From positions 62,001 through 126,000 of the forward strand of contig CAJTPK010000002.1 in the NCBI GenBank assembly GCA_910578075.1: a stretch of DNA of 64,000 nucleotides, read 5' to 3'. The stretch is from an uncultured Muribaculaceae bacterium (GTDB lineage Bacteria > Bacteroidota > Bacteroidia > Bacteroidales > Muribaculaceae). Position 1 is the stretch's first letter. Each line of letters begins with the position of its first letter. A model generated the notes under the pieces. It saw only the letters and a program-made list of their open reading frames with translations. It was not told the origin of the DNA and did no database searches. Shown here piece by piece: positions 7,712-15,838 of the stretch. The translations under genes were made by a program, and so were the position numbers.

Positions 7712-8653
7712 ATGGCACGAGGGAAGCAGACCTGCAAGATATTGAAAGAGATTCGTCGGCAGATAGCCGAGGCGAATGACATAGAGTTTGTAACGTCGGA
7801 GTGTCGTTACAAAGGTGACTGTCTCGGAACCTGTCCGAAATGCGAAGCCGAGGTGCGATATTTGGAGCAACAGCTCCGCTCCCGTCAACTCATGGGTAAA
7901 GCCGTTGTGCTTGCTGGATTATCGGCAGGCGCAATAGCCATGCTTGCTCCTATTGCCGTGCAATCCCAAACTCCCGACACATCTTTGACAAAGGGTTATG
8001 TTGCTACTCAGGCAATGGCCGATACTGTCATGGTCAAAGGAGTTGTCCTTGATGGCGATACCTTAAAAGACGGCACTATATCAAGAGAGCCTCTGGTAGG
8101 TGCTCCAATTATAAATCCACGAACAGGAATTGGTACCTGTTCAAATATTGATGGCAATTTTCAGATAGAGGTTTGCAAAGGCGACTCTTTGGAAATATCG
8201 TATATAGGGTATAATAAACAAAGAGTAATGGTTTTGGATGATACCCCTTTAGAAATAATATTAAATAGTGACGGATTGCGACTTACCGGAGATGTAGTAG
8301 TAATTGGTGCCATATCCGCCCCCGTTGACCGGGAGAATATGCTTGATTTGCATATTCTTGATGAAAATAAAAAGCCAATCCCATATGAAGTTGTCACGAT
8401 AGAACGTGTATATCTTGATGAAGATGGTGAGGAAGATTCTGACTTTCTTGACCCGGTATGGATTGAGGAAAAGGAAGTATTCCGTTTTTATTGGAATGAG
8501 GATTCTGATTTTCAAGATGAAGATGGCAAGCCACTGAAAGAAGCAATATTGCGTATAGAGGTTGACGGTTACGACAATCCCAAAACAATAAAAGTCAAAT
8601 ATCCCAAACGCAACACAAAGAAAACCATCAAGTTCAAACACAAAAGTGAATAA
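7712..8653 (+). CDS. Cys-module protein with carboxypeptidase-regulatory-like domain
   Basis: A 313-residue protein. Residues 1-80 are nearly identical to those of the preceding protein, with the same Cys31/37/41/44 motif and a membrane segment (LMGKAVVLAGLSAGAIAML). Residues about 112-175 look like a CarboxypepD_reg-like beta sandwich (GTCSNIDGNFQIEVCKGDSLEISY is quoted only by its ends: GTCSNIDG and LEISYIGY), the fold found at the N-terminus of SusC proteins and as a stand-alone periplasmic domain. The C-terminal third has a second beta-rich domain with many acidic residues and a Lys-rich end. It starts three bases after the TonB-domain gene. The role is unknown. Confidence 0.8.
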   Translation: MARGKQTCKILKEIRRQIAEANDIEFVTSECRYKGDCLGTCPKCEAEVRYLEQQLRSRQLMGKAVVLAGLSAGAIAMLAPIAVQSQTPDTSLTKGYVATQAMADTVMVKGVVLDGDTLKDGTISREPLVGAPIINPRTGIGTCSNIDGNFQIEVCKGDSLEISYIGYNKQRVMVLDDTPLEIILNSDGLRLTGDVVVIGAISAPVDRENMLDLHILDENKKPIPYEVVTIERVYLDEDGEEDSDFLDPVWIEEKEVFRFYWNEDSDFQDEDGKPLKEAILRIEVDGYDNPKTIKVKYPKRNTKKTIKFKHKSE

Positions 8654-8658
8654 AAACC

Positions 8659-9831
8659 ATGAAGCTAAATAAATACATATCTTTTTATGCAACTCTGTTG
8701 ATGTGTTTGATTTTAAATCTATCATCCTGCACAGTTGGCTATAAAAACGATGGCAAGGAAGTGACATGGCATACTTGGAATGAAGGGAGTGGGCATAACT
8801 CACGCAAAGTTGCCGCAGATCCCAACTCGTTTGAGGCTCTTGACGATGATTATGGACGCGATGCAGTACATGCTTTTTATGAAGGAGATATCATTGAGGG
8901 TGCCGATGGAAGTTCATTCAAAACATTAGGAAATTGGTATGCATCCGATGATAAGCATGTCTATATTTCGGGGAATTTGATTAACGGAGCTGATGCCACC
9001 TCATTCAAAGTCCATCGCTACCGTTTAGGAGAAGACAAGAATGATTTTTACAATGATACCACCGCTCTCAATGTCAGGGACAAGGTTACTTTTGAAATCC
9101 TGAAATATTCATCGGGTAAAGAATCCAGTTATGCAAAGGATAAGTATAACGGATATTACATGAATGGCACTGTTATACCGGATATTGATTATCATACATT
9201 TCATCCAGTCGATGTAGAATCATGGCAAGACCGTTGCTATGCCGCTGATAAAAATAAGGTCTACTATTATGGAGAAGTTGTGCCAATGGCTGACCCGGCG
9301 ACATTCAAGGTCGTAGATTTTGCAATAGGTCAAGACAAGAACCGGGCCTATAAAGGCAAGGAGCCTACTCAAATAAAGGACTATACTAAATTAGAGAAGG
9401 TTGGGCCTGTTATGTACAATGACGGAACCAATATATATGACCTTAATTTCAAAATACTTCCGGATGTTGATGTCGCAACATTCGAGCATATTGAGGATAA
9501 TTGGTATAAAGACAAAAATAAGGTTTGGTGGATGTCTAAGCCTCTGCCGGGAGCAAATCCTCAAACCTTTATGCCTGTTGAAGTCTCATCATATAAATCT
9601 ATATCTGGCAAAAAAGACCCATTCAGTGGAGGAGATTTCAACTTTGGAAAGGATGACAAATATGTTTTTTATCAAGATTCAATTATTGTCGGAGCTGACC
9701 CTATGAGCTTTGAAAAGATTGATTTTCATGACGGAGATAGCTGGACCGTGTTTGACAAAAACAAAGTATATCAAGGGAAAGATTCTCCAAACAGGAGAAA
9801 GTATCTCAAAAAGAAATATGGTAAGCTATGA
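8659..9831 (+). CDS. Lipoprotein with DKNYY-like repeats
   Basis: A 390-residue protein. A lipoprotein signal ends in LNLSSC (Cys24). The body has at least five imperfect repeats with the pattern DKxxVYxxGxxIxGADxxSFK (for example DKHVYISGNLINGADATSFK, DKNKVYYYGEVVPMADPATFK and DKYVFYQDSIIVGADPMSFE), as in the DKNYY family. Each repeat is about 50 residues and beta-rich. DKNYY proteins occur in polymorphic-toxin neighbourhoods and as surface lipoproteins; their function is not settled. It is part of the tight run starting at 6291. Confidence 0.78.
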   Translation: MKLNKYISFYATLLMCLILNLSSCTVGYKNDGKEVTWHTWNEGSGHNSRKVAADPNSFEALDDDYGRDAVHAFYEGDIIEGADGSSFKTLGNWYASDDKHVYISGNLINGADATSFKVHRYRLGEDKNDFYNDTTALNVRDKVTFEILKYSSGKESSYAKDKYNGYYMNGTVIPDIDYHTFHPVDVESWQDRCYAADKNKVYYYGEVVPMADPATFKVVDFAIGQDKNRAYKGKEPTQIKDYTKLEKVGPVMYNDGTNIYDLNFKILPDVDVATFEHIEDNWYKDKNKVWWMSKPLPGANPQTFMPVEVSSYKSISGKKDPFSGGDFNFGKDDKYVFYQDSIIVGADPMSFEKIDFHDGDSWTVFDKNKVYQGKDSPNRRKYLKKKYGKL

Positions 9832-10628
9832 AAACCGTAAATGACAATGGTTTTAATCAGTCCATGAACAAGAAATCGGCTTTTCTGCGGTTCATGCGAT
9901 ATGTAGCTGTGGCATTAGTCTCAGTGACATTATTGTGTGTATTTATACTTAGTATTGGATTGGACGGATTCGATTTGGATTTAGCTCTGTTTGCCTTTAT
10001 TCTAATCTTTTCCAGCCTGTCTTTCATAACATTACCTATTATTGGATTTTGGATATATTCATTTGTCAAAGCCTTTAGACGTCGAACAAAAACGGATAAG
10101 ATTCTTCTGGGGTTCCACATTGTGGATCTGCTCCTGCTGGGAATAATTATATATCTTGCAAACCAACCACATCAGAAATGTGATGCTGATATAATGGCTG
10201 AATATTATGAAGGTGAAAATGGGTTTTGGATGAGGAATATTGCTACCCGTTATCACAATATTCTCCCTGACAGCACTCGATTATGTTATGAGATTGATTA
10301 TGAAAAATCTTACCCCTATGTTTTAAGCGAAGAGGATACAAAGAGGTTGAAAAGAGAGTTGAAAGATTGCGGTTGCATAGGTATAGATATTGACAACTAC
10401 TCCAGCAAAGGGTATTCAACTATCCGATTCCGGCGGATTGGAATGGGGATGTATTCTTACCGCTTCTACGATAAGCCCTTAACACTCCATGAGCAAGACA
10501 GCATCAATAATAACGAGTGCTTTATAGTCTATAATGATTCAACTGTGTTTGAATTTGGTGGTGGTGTCTTTGGAGTACAGCACTTTGTCGGAAAAGAAGA
10601 ATTTAGGGAAAAGTTACACAACTCATAA
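9828..10628 (+). CDS. Membrane protein of unknown function, 266 residues
   Basis: Not recognised. It starts in an ATGA overlap with the lipoprotein gene, so translation is probably coupled. Three membrane segments (about residues 25-48, 52-78 and 92-110) are followed by a soluble C-terminal domain of about 150 residues with many Tyr and Asp. By the positive-inside rule the loop FVKAFRRRTKTDK is cytoplasmic and the C-terminal domain periplasmic. Confidence 0.7.
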   Translation: MKTVNDNGFNQSMNKKSAFLRFMRYVAVALVSVTLLCVFILSIGLDGFDLDLALFAFILIFSSLSFITLPIIGFWIYSFVKAFRRRTKTDKILLGFHIVDLLLLGIIIYLANQPHQKCDADIMAEYYEGENGFWMRNIATRYHNILPDSTRLCYEIDYEKSYPYVLSEEDTKRLKRELKDCGCIGIDIDNYSSKGYSTIRFRRIGMGMYSYRFYDKPLTLHEQDSINNNECFIVYNDSTVFEFGGGVFGVQHFVGKEEFREKLHNS

Positions 10629-10640
10629 ATGGATTAGACA

Positions 10641-10817
10641 ATGGATAACATTGGCAAGCAACTGGCATCTGTGATAATCGTATTCTGTGGTATGTTTACG
10701 ACGATATTTTGCTTTGACTCTCCAAATATGATTACAAATCTGATATTGGTCTGCTCAATCATTTTAATATGCGGCGGCTTACTTTGGCTGCTTTGGCGGA
10801 AAGTAGGTAAGCGATGA
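10641..10817 (+). CDS. Small membrane protein, 58 residues
   Basis: ATG at 10641, TGA at 10815-10817. The protein has two hydrophobic segments separated by FDSPNMI and ends in LWRKVGKR, a typical positive cytoplasmic end. The stop overlaps the next start as ATGA, which supports a real, coupled gene. The same intergenic text ending GGTAAGCGATGAAA also precedes the gene at 16759. Not recognised. Confidence 0.65.
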   Translation: MDNIGKQLASVIIVFCGMFTTIFCFDSPNMITNLILVCSIILICGGLLWLLWRKVGKR

Positions 10818-11113
10818 AACAGCTATACAAAATCAAATGGCTTATAATTGTCTTATCTGGAATAATGTGGGTTGTTTCATTCGCAATATTATTTGCCGGA
10901 GGGACGGCTATACAAAACAGGATTGCGTTGGCTATAAATCTTGTCATGATTGTATTTCAGATAATGAATTGCTATCGGGCATTTGTTGTCAATCAGAAAG
11001 ATGCCGCTATTGCACTTATCGTTTGCCTTCTAATCATACTTATGTTGATGTGGGCGACATATATCTGGGGTTGGAATTATACAGTTAAGGCATTAACTAT
11101 CGGATTTGAATAG
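10814..11113 (+). CDS. Small membrane protein, 99 residues
   Basis: Not recognised. Three predicted membrane segments (residues about 10-30, 36-55 and 68-90). The start overlaps the preceding stop by four bases and the next gene begins one base after its stop. It is one of the packed membrane-protein run. Confidence 0.65.
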   Translation: MKQLYKIKWLIIVLSGIMWVVSFAILFAGGTAIQNRIALAINLVMIVFQIMNCYRAFVVNQKDAAIALIVCLLIILMLMWATYIWGWNYTVKALTIGFE

Positions 11114-11114
11114 C

Positions 11115-11444
11115 ATGAAGGATAAGACGATAAACAATATTATACAAGCATGGTGGAATATTCAAATATTGGTATTCATAACCCTGTTTATTCTTGCACC
11201 ATATCGACCATTCCCGTTGTGGTGTATGATTTGCGCGTGTAGTCTTTTAGTAGTCTGTGCAAATTTAAGATTTCACCGCAGTTTATATGGCACTTTATCA
11301 AAGATTGTCCTTGTGTTATACACTATATCCTATGTTATTGTTGCCTTTATGTTTATCGGTGTTGCATCGCCTAAAATATTGCTCGCCATTGTGATTGCTG
11401 TTGTAGGGCTAATAAATGTCTTGTGCTGTCTTAAATGGAACTGA
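11115..11444 (+). CDS. Small membrane protein, 109 residues
   Basis: Not recognised. Four short membrane segments fill nearly the whole length. The ATG at 11115 is preferred over a TTG at 11106 because the latter lies inside the preceding gene. Confidence 0.65.
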   Translation: MKDKTINNIIQAWWNIQILVFITLFILAPYRPFPLWCMICACSLLVVCANLRFHRSLYGTLSKIVLVLYTISYVIVAFMFIGVASPKILLAIVIAVVGLINVLCCLKWN

Positions 11445-11451
11445 ATATGCT

Positions 11452-12000
11452 ATGGATAAGGTACACTTGATTATAAAATGGCTATTTTATCTACTTGCCG
11501 CATTAGTGGTTATTGATTTATGGTGTATTGCCATATCAATAGTTTTTACTCTTGTCGGTATGAATGAAAAGTGCTTCCTGTTAGTCAAGATATTTTCAGC
11601 CATTCTCCCTGCTCTGATAATTTGGTCATACGCAGCTTTGTATATTATCATGTATCGAAGAACGGAATATGAAGATATTATCTCGGTTGTATGGTCAAAA
11701 AGAATTAGGCTTATAATATGGTTGACATTTGGGTATTACAACACCTATCTTCTATCTCTATATTTCGTGAGATTCAGATACTCACAGTATGAATTGTTGC
11801 AATATCGTGTAAATGTGATATATTCCGTCTTGTCAATGATCCCTATTCTGAATTTAATAGTATATTGGAGAGCAATTCATGAATCTGAGATTCGATTATC
11901 GTTTATACAAGCTATAACCTTGTATTTTAAGGGAGAACTCATGTCGTATTTGATTAAGGAGAATTACTCACATCTTCTACATCGTATAGAAAGCCAATAA
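11452..12000 (+). CDS. Membrane protein, 182 residues; intact parent of the fragment at 18479
   Basis: Not recognised. Four or five membrane segments with a short cytoplasmic tail. The first 27 codons (MDKVHLIIKWLFYLL and on) are repeated at 18479-18582 as a truncated copy with four base changes over 86 bases. The ATG at 11452 is chosen because the repeat homology begins five bases before it and an earlier start would overlap the preceding gene. Confidence 0.68.
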   Translation: MDKVHLIIKWLFYLLAALVVIDLWCIAISIVFTLVGMNEKCFLLVKIFSAILPALIIWSYAALYIIMYRRTEYEDIISVVWSKRIRLIIWLTFGYYNTYLLSLYFVRFRYSQYELLQYRVNVIYSVLSMIPILNLIVYWRAIHESEIRLSFIQAITLYFKGELMSYLIKENYSHLLHRIESQ

Positions 12001-12002
12001 AT

Positions 12003-12908
12003 ATGAAGTCTGACAGCAAATTATACCGATTCTTTCTTGGCGAGCGAGGAACAAGAGGTTTGCCAACTGTGGCTATCCTTATAGTTCTTGTACCGTTTTT
12101 GGTTTTCGGATTCTTTTTCAATAATAATAAACGGGAGAATTTGGCGAATAATCCGGTTTCTACAAGAGTGATAATCGAAGACATTTCAAGTGTTGGCAAT
12201 TCATGGTCGATCTCCTACCATCTGAATATTGATGGGATTAGTTATAAAGGTAGTGGAAGACGATTAAAAGGGTTGGCCGTTGGTGATACTATTGGAGTCA
12301 TGTATCAAAAGAATAATCCAGCCAATAATATGACCGTCTATGATTACTATGACCATAGTGACGATAAATGGCTTATTATCATAATTCTTTTGGCTGCCGT
12401 TTTAGGCATATATCGTTGGTCAAAAGTAGGAAAAACCAATAACACGATTGAAATACCACAAGATAGAAATGCCAAATGTCAAATATACCGGACTTCAAAG
12501 CACTACATCTTCCTGACGGTTTATTATAGTATTGCAAGCAAACCAATCTATTTTCTATCACACGATTGTACTGATTCAGAATTTGAGAAAACTATGTTTG
12601 ACTGTCTTGAAACAAGTGTTAAGAGCAGATATGAAGATATGAAAGCGTCTGAATTGATAAAAGCGATGAAGCAACAGTCTTGGCGGCAACTGTATCTGAA
12701 CTCAACCATGTGCCTTGTAGAATATAGCAGTAAAGAATATCTTGGAGATAAATTGTCAATAGAAGTTGGCAAGAGGCGTAAAGATGGACGAGGTTTTGAT
12801 TGGGACAGTAGTCGTTCCCGGTCATTCGATATGAAAGAGACCGACTGGCGACAAACAATAGGAATTATCCGAAACATTTTAGACCCGACAATCAATGAAA
12901 CTGACTGA
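12003..12908 (+). CDS. Membrane protein with DUF3592-like domain, 301 residues
   Basis: Two membrane segments (about residues 18-38 and 120-137) flank a beta-rich domain with the order RVIIEDISSVGNSWSISYHL, GISYKGSGRRLKGLAVGD, IGVMYQKNNPANN, which resembles DUF3592-type domains. A soluble C-terminal half of about 160 residues follows and is unrecognised. It begins two bases after the preceding stop. Confidence 0.65.
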   Translation: MKSDSKLYRFFLGERGTRGLPTVAILIVLVPFLVFGFFFNNNKRENLANNPVSTRVIIEDISSVGNSWSISYHLNIDGISYKGSGRRLKGLAVGDTIGVMYQKNNPANNMTVYDYYDHSDDKWLIIIILLAAVLGIYRWSKVGKTNNTIEIPQDRNAKCQIYRTSKHYIFLTVYYSIASKPIYFLSHDCTDSEFEKTMFDCLETSVKSRYEDMKASELIKAMKQQSWRQLYLNSTMCLVEYSSKEYLGDKLSIEVGKRRKDGRGFDWDSSRSRSFDMKETDWRQTIGIIRNILDPTINETD

Positions 12909-13407
12909 TAAACGATTTTGGTACGGTACAAAAACGACCTATTATACCTCTTTTATATTTGCATTAAAAGATGCCCTCCTGTTCTCAATATCATGGGTGT
13001 TGGCAATTTGTATAATGTTATTTTCAATCTGCCTATTTATTCAAATGAATAATGGAGATACAATATCCGGTCAGGTCATTACATTCGGATTACTCTTCAT
13101 TCTCATTGTATTTGTTGTTTCAAACGGTATGTTTCTATATGATAATTGGCTTAAGCAATGTTACGTTATGCGAAAGACAAAGAGACTTCTACCAGATAGT
13201 TGTGTTATTTTGGATACAAAGTATGACAATGTAAACAAGCAATACAAGATAATGCTGGATTATTCAGGAAAGCAGTTTGTGGTAACAGTAAATTTCCCTT
13301 TCTTTTATATATGTGAAAAAGGAACGCGTGCTCTTGGAGCATTGAATATTAATTCAAGAAAGTATTTTGCAAAGAATAAGTCGGCAATCGTGAATTATAT
13401 GTCTTAA
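12895..13407 (+). CDS. Membrane protein, 170 residues
   Basis: Not recognised. The gene overlaps the end of its predecessor by 14 bases. Two membrane segments (about residues 22-48 and 60-82) are followed by a small beta-rich domain (CVILDTKYDNVNKQYKIMLD). It ends in a TAATG overlap with the next gene. Confidence 0.65.
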   Translation: MKLTDKRFWYGTKTTYYTSFIFALKDALLFSISWVLAICIMLFSICLFIQMNNGDTISGQVITFGLLFILIVFVVSNGMFLYDNWLKQCYVMRKTKRLLPDSCVILDTKYDNVNKQYKIMLDYSGKQFVVTVNFPFFYICEKGTRALGALNINSRKYFAKNKSAIVNYMS

Positions 13408-13745
13408 TGAAATGTTATATGGCACACTACAATACCCAATTTTGGTTATTATGGTTAATAGGGGCGGTTATGACTTTGTCAGTCTGCTTATGCTCATCAT
13501 GGAGTGAAGATACATTGCTCCTTGCTGCGGCGTTTGCCCTGTCGCTGATTTCCATAGCCATTATCCATAAGTTCAGAAACCATACTGCATTATGCAATAT
13601 TCTATTTTGGTTGGGATATAATGCGTTGCTGTGTTACGGGCTGTTGTTCAAAAGCGAGGGTGGCGCAGGACTTACATGGTGGTTCTATCTGTTATGCCCT
13701 AATGTCTTACAGTTTATTTCCGATGCAATTATAGCGTATATCTAA
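13407..13745 (+). CDS. Membrane protein, 112 residues; last gene of the first run
   Basis: Not recognised. Four predicted membrane segments and almost no soluble part. It starts on the last base of the preceding stop codon. No terminator hairpin is seen after it. Confidence 0.65.
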   Translation: MKCYMAHYNTQFWLLWLIGAVMTLSVCLCSSWSEDTLLLAAAFALSLISIAIIHKFRNHTALCNILFWLGYNALLCYGLLFKSEGGAGLTWWFYLLCPNVLQFISDAIIAYI

Positions 13746-13818
13746 TAATGAGTAGGTTGCGCTTTATGTATACAAAACGGTTAACAGTGCTGTCTGCATC
13801 TTCAAATTTAACGGTTTC

Positions 13819-13980
13819 GGCTCTCTCAAGCGCCCATCTTTACTGAGTGCAAAGTTTGTAATTTTTGACTTAACCTCCAAACAAAATAGTTAAGATTTGG
13901 GGATTCGGTGCAGAAATACCTATATCAATTAGGGGATTTGGTGCAGATTTATTAAATCAAATTTGGGGATTCGGAGTATT
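13819..13980 (+). repeat. Conserved block plus three GGGGATT iterons 33 bases apart (site B)
   Basis: The block starting GGCTCTCTCAAGC shares the core CCCATCTTTACTGA with site A at 2701. It is followed 80 bases on by iterons with GGGG at 13899, 13932 and 13965, exactly 33 bases apart. The base before GGGG alternates T/TA/T as at site A. The first two also share GGTGCAGA after the core. Confidence 0.65.
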
Positions 13981-13983
13981 ATG

Positions 13984-14030
13984 GGTAACGTTCTGTGAAA
14001 AATTCTCTTCACGAGTGAACCAACGTTACC
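13984..14030. repeat. Nested inverted repeat (cruciform or RNA hairpin)
   Basis: GGTAACGTT at 13984-13992 pairs with AACGTTACC at 14022-14030, and inside it TTCAC at 14008-14012 pairs with GTGAA at 14015-14019. There is no T tract, so it is not a simple terminator. It directly follows the iterons. Confidence 0.55.
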
Positions 14031-14207
14031 TTATATATACAAAGGATTTACGCAAAGATGGCAATATAACTTACCTCCCGGCATACATGACACAATTTCT
14101 ATAAATTACCTGCATTTTCTGCATTATCCGCATTTTGGGACAAAAGTCTATCTGTGAAATGTCAGTAAGAAAAAATGGCTCTGTTGATAGCGGATTATTG
14201 GGGTGTG

Positions 14208-14428
14208 ATATTCATAAATCGGCATCTGTCAGGATATAACGGCGATTTTTATACGTGCAACCCACCCTAATGTCAAATATTCTTATTAACTTTGCGATAG
14301 GCTCTTATGACAATCCGACAGAAATGCCTCCCGACCGAGCAAAAATAATTGGCATCTCCCGTCATCGCCTCTCCACCGACGGCGATGGTGTGACCACGCT
14401 TGTCGCTTTCCACGGATGTCCGCTCCGC
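14208..14428 (+). repeat. 221-base direct repeat, copy 2
   Basis: Same sequence as 6175-6395 except for one base. It contains the TAACTTTG box (14287-14294) and the first 35 codons of the radical SAM gene. After 14428 the match breaks down, with traces such as TTTACTGCCTGAATCC still visible. Confidence 0.97.
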
Positions 14429-14485
14429 GACCTTTACTGCCTGAATCCGAACTATTATTTTCAGGGAAGGAGGGTTGCAAGATGA
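14324..14485 (+). pseudogene. Truncated radical SAM gene, now a 53-codon leader reading frame
   Basis: The first 35 codons equal those of the intact gene at 6291. The frame then reads HGCPLRDLYCLNPNYYF and stops after 53 codons, so the second cluster Cys is replaced by Asp and the GGGEP part is missing; it cannot be an active enzyme. Its stop overlaps the next start as ATGA (14482-14485), and a strong GGGAAGGAGGG ribosome-binding sequence lies just upstream. The remnant may therefore serve as a translated leader that carries promoter and ribosomes into the second gene run. Confidence 0.85.
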
Positions 14486-15838
14486 AACCGATATGGTACA
14501 TAATTGGTCTTGCCTGTTTTCTAATCTCTGCAATAGCAAGAATGGCAAACTCTATCTCAGATGTGTTAGTTGCAGTTGGCATTATCGCAGCGATTGGTGT
14601 GCTGATTTGGCTATATGAACAAGGTTATATAAAAATCAATTATCGAGTCAAGGAGATAGTTAAAGCCATTTTCAAGTGGGTTATCATTATCGCAGCCATT
14701 TTATATATTGTCTGTTTGATATGTTTTGTCGGATATAAAGCTATAGGAGGAGACGACTATGTTGGCTTGATCGTCATAGCCTTGGCGGGAGGAATATTTG
14801 GCGTGTCGTATTACTTGACACGTTGGCGCAGGTGGTGGATTAAATTCCTGAGAACATTTCTTCGGAAAGATCAGATGAGCGCCCTTGACTTGAAGTTTGG
14901 AGCTGACAGTTATGAAGAATATGATTGCAATAGCGGTGTCAGATACTGCCTCCGTCCGAAAGAAGGCGTATTTATAGGAACCACTCGCATATTCATATCA
15001 CCTGATACTCTCGATGATTCCATGAATGAACGGTTAAGGAGATTTGACAATATGCTTCGGGAAAGTGGCATCGAGAACACACTCAACGTAGATTACACCG
15101 ATGGTTGTATTTATGCGGACGTGTCGGTAACAGTAGATTGCCGACGAATGAATGTTGAAAAACAGACACTCTTACGCAATGCGTTTATCTACCTTAAAGA
15201 CAGTAATTATCAAGGCGATTACTTTGGGAAATATGTTGGAGAATACGGAACAATATTATTTCAATCAACAGCAGTCGAAATTATCCGTGCTGTAAGGGTA
15301 AAACCGCGTGAGGAATATTATATTTATCCCGACAGTGGTTTTCAATCGGAAGATGCGTATCTATTTATCGGAAGATGCGTATCTATTTATTGAATACTAT
15401 CCGGACTGGACTAACGGTGAATACACACTCATAGCTGAAAAAGAGTTTTTCAGTCGATGGCGTAAGCGTACAGAATTTGATAATAAAGATCAAGCATATA
15501 CCGATTTTGATGTATCTTCAACCGCCTATTTTGCTGCGATTGAAAATGGAGATAAAAAGGAGCAAAAATACAGTCGGGAAGACATAGAGAAGGCGGCTTT
15601 ATGGTTAATCCGATACGATGAAGTTGATTATATTAAAGAATTGCTGTCAAATCCACATGATGAAACAGAATATTGGGCTGCCCGCTTTTTCCACGATGTC
15701 ATTCCTGAACTTGCTGAAGCTATGGCTCAAACCCTTGTGGATAACTGCGACAAGCCGGTAATAGCAGCAAACGCCAAACGACTGTTGGCTCAGTGGAGAA
15801 AAAATAAACAAGAAAAAGATAGCACTACGATAAGATGA
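14482..15838 (+). pseudogene. Membrane protein gene split by a 22-base tandem duplication
   Basis: Read from ATG 14482, the protein has three or four membrane segments (residues about 5-45, 68-90 and 98-115) and a soluble domain, but stops at 15391. The other half (EYYPDWTNGEYTLIAEKEFF onward) is open in another frame to 15838. A 22-base unit at 15346-15367 is repeated at 15368-15389. Removing one copy leaves 1335 bases, an exact 445 codons, and joins SEDAYLF directly to IEYYPDW. The restored 444-residue protein has a helical C-terminal end (DEVDYIKELLSNP, AARFFHDVIPELAEAM). Not recognised. The lesion may be real, reversible or a sequencing or assembly error. Confidence 0.8.
15346..15389 (+). 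repeat. Perfect 22-base tandem duplication that breaks the gene at 14482
   Basis: Two adjacent identical 22-base units (15346-15367 and 15368-15389). Because 22 is not a multiple of three, the second copy shifts the frame. Confidence 0.96.

Larger units (their letters stand above)
13746..14207. other. Intergenic region between the two membrane-protein runs
   Basis: 462 bases with no gene. It holds the second conserved block with three GGGGATT iterons (13819-13980), a two-level inverted repeat (13984-14030) and then an A+T-rich stretch with TGCATTTTCTGCAT near 14111. The copy of the radical SAM promoter begins directly after it. Confidence 0.7.

Noticed and set aside
2779..13980. GGGGATT iterons as a plasmid replication origin
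   Set aside because: No replication initiator gene is seen and the context is chromosomal; kept only as unexplained iterons.
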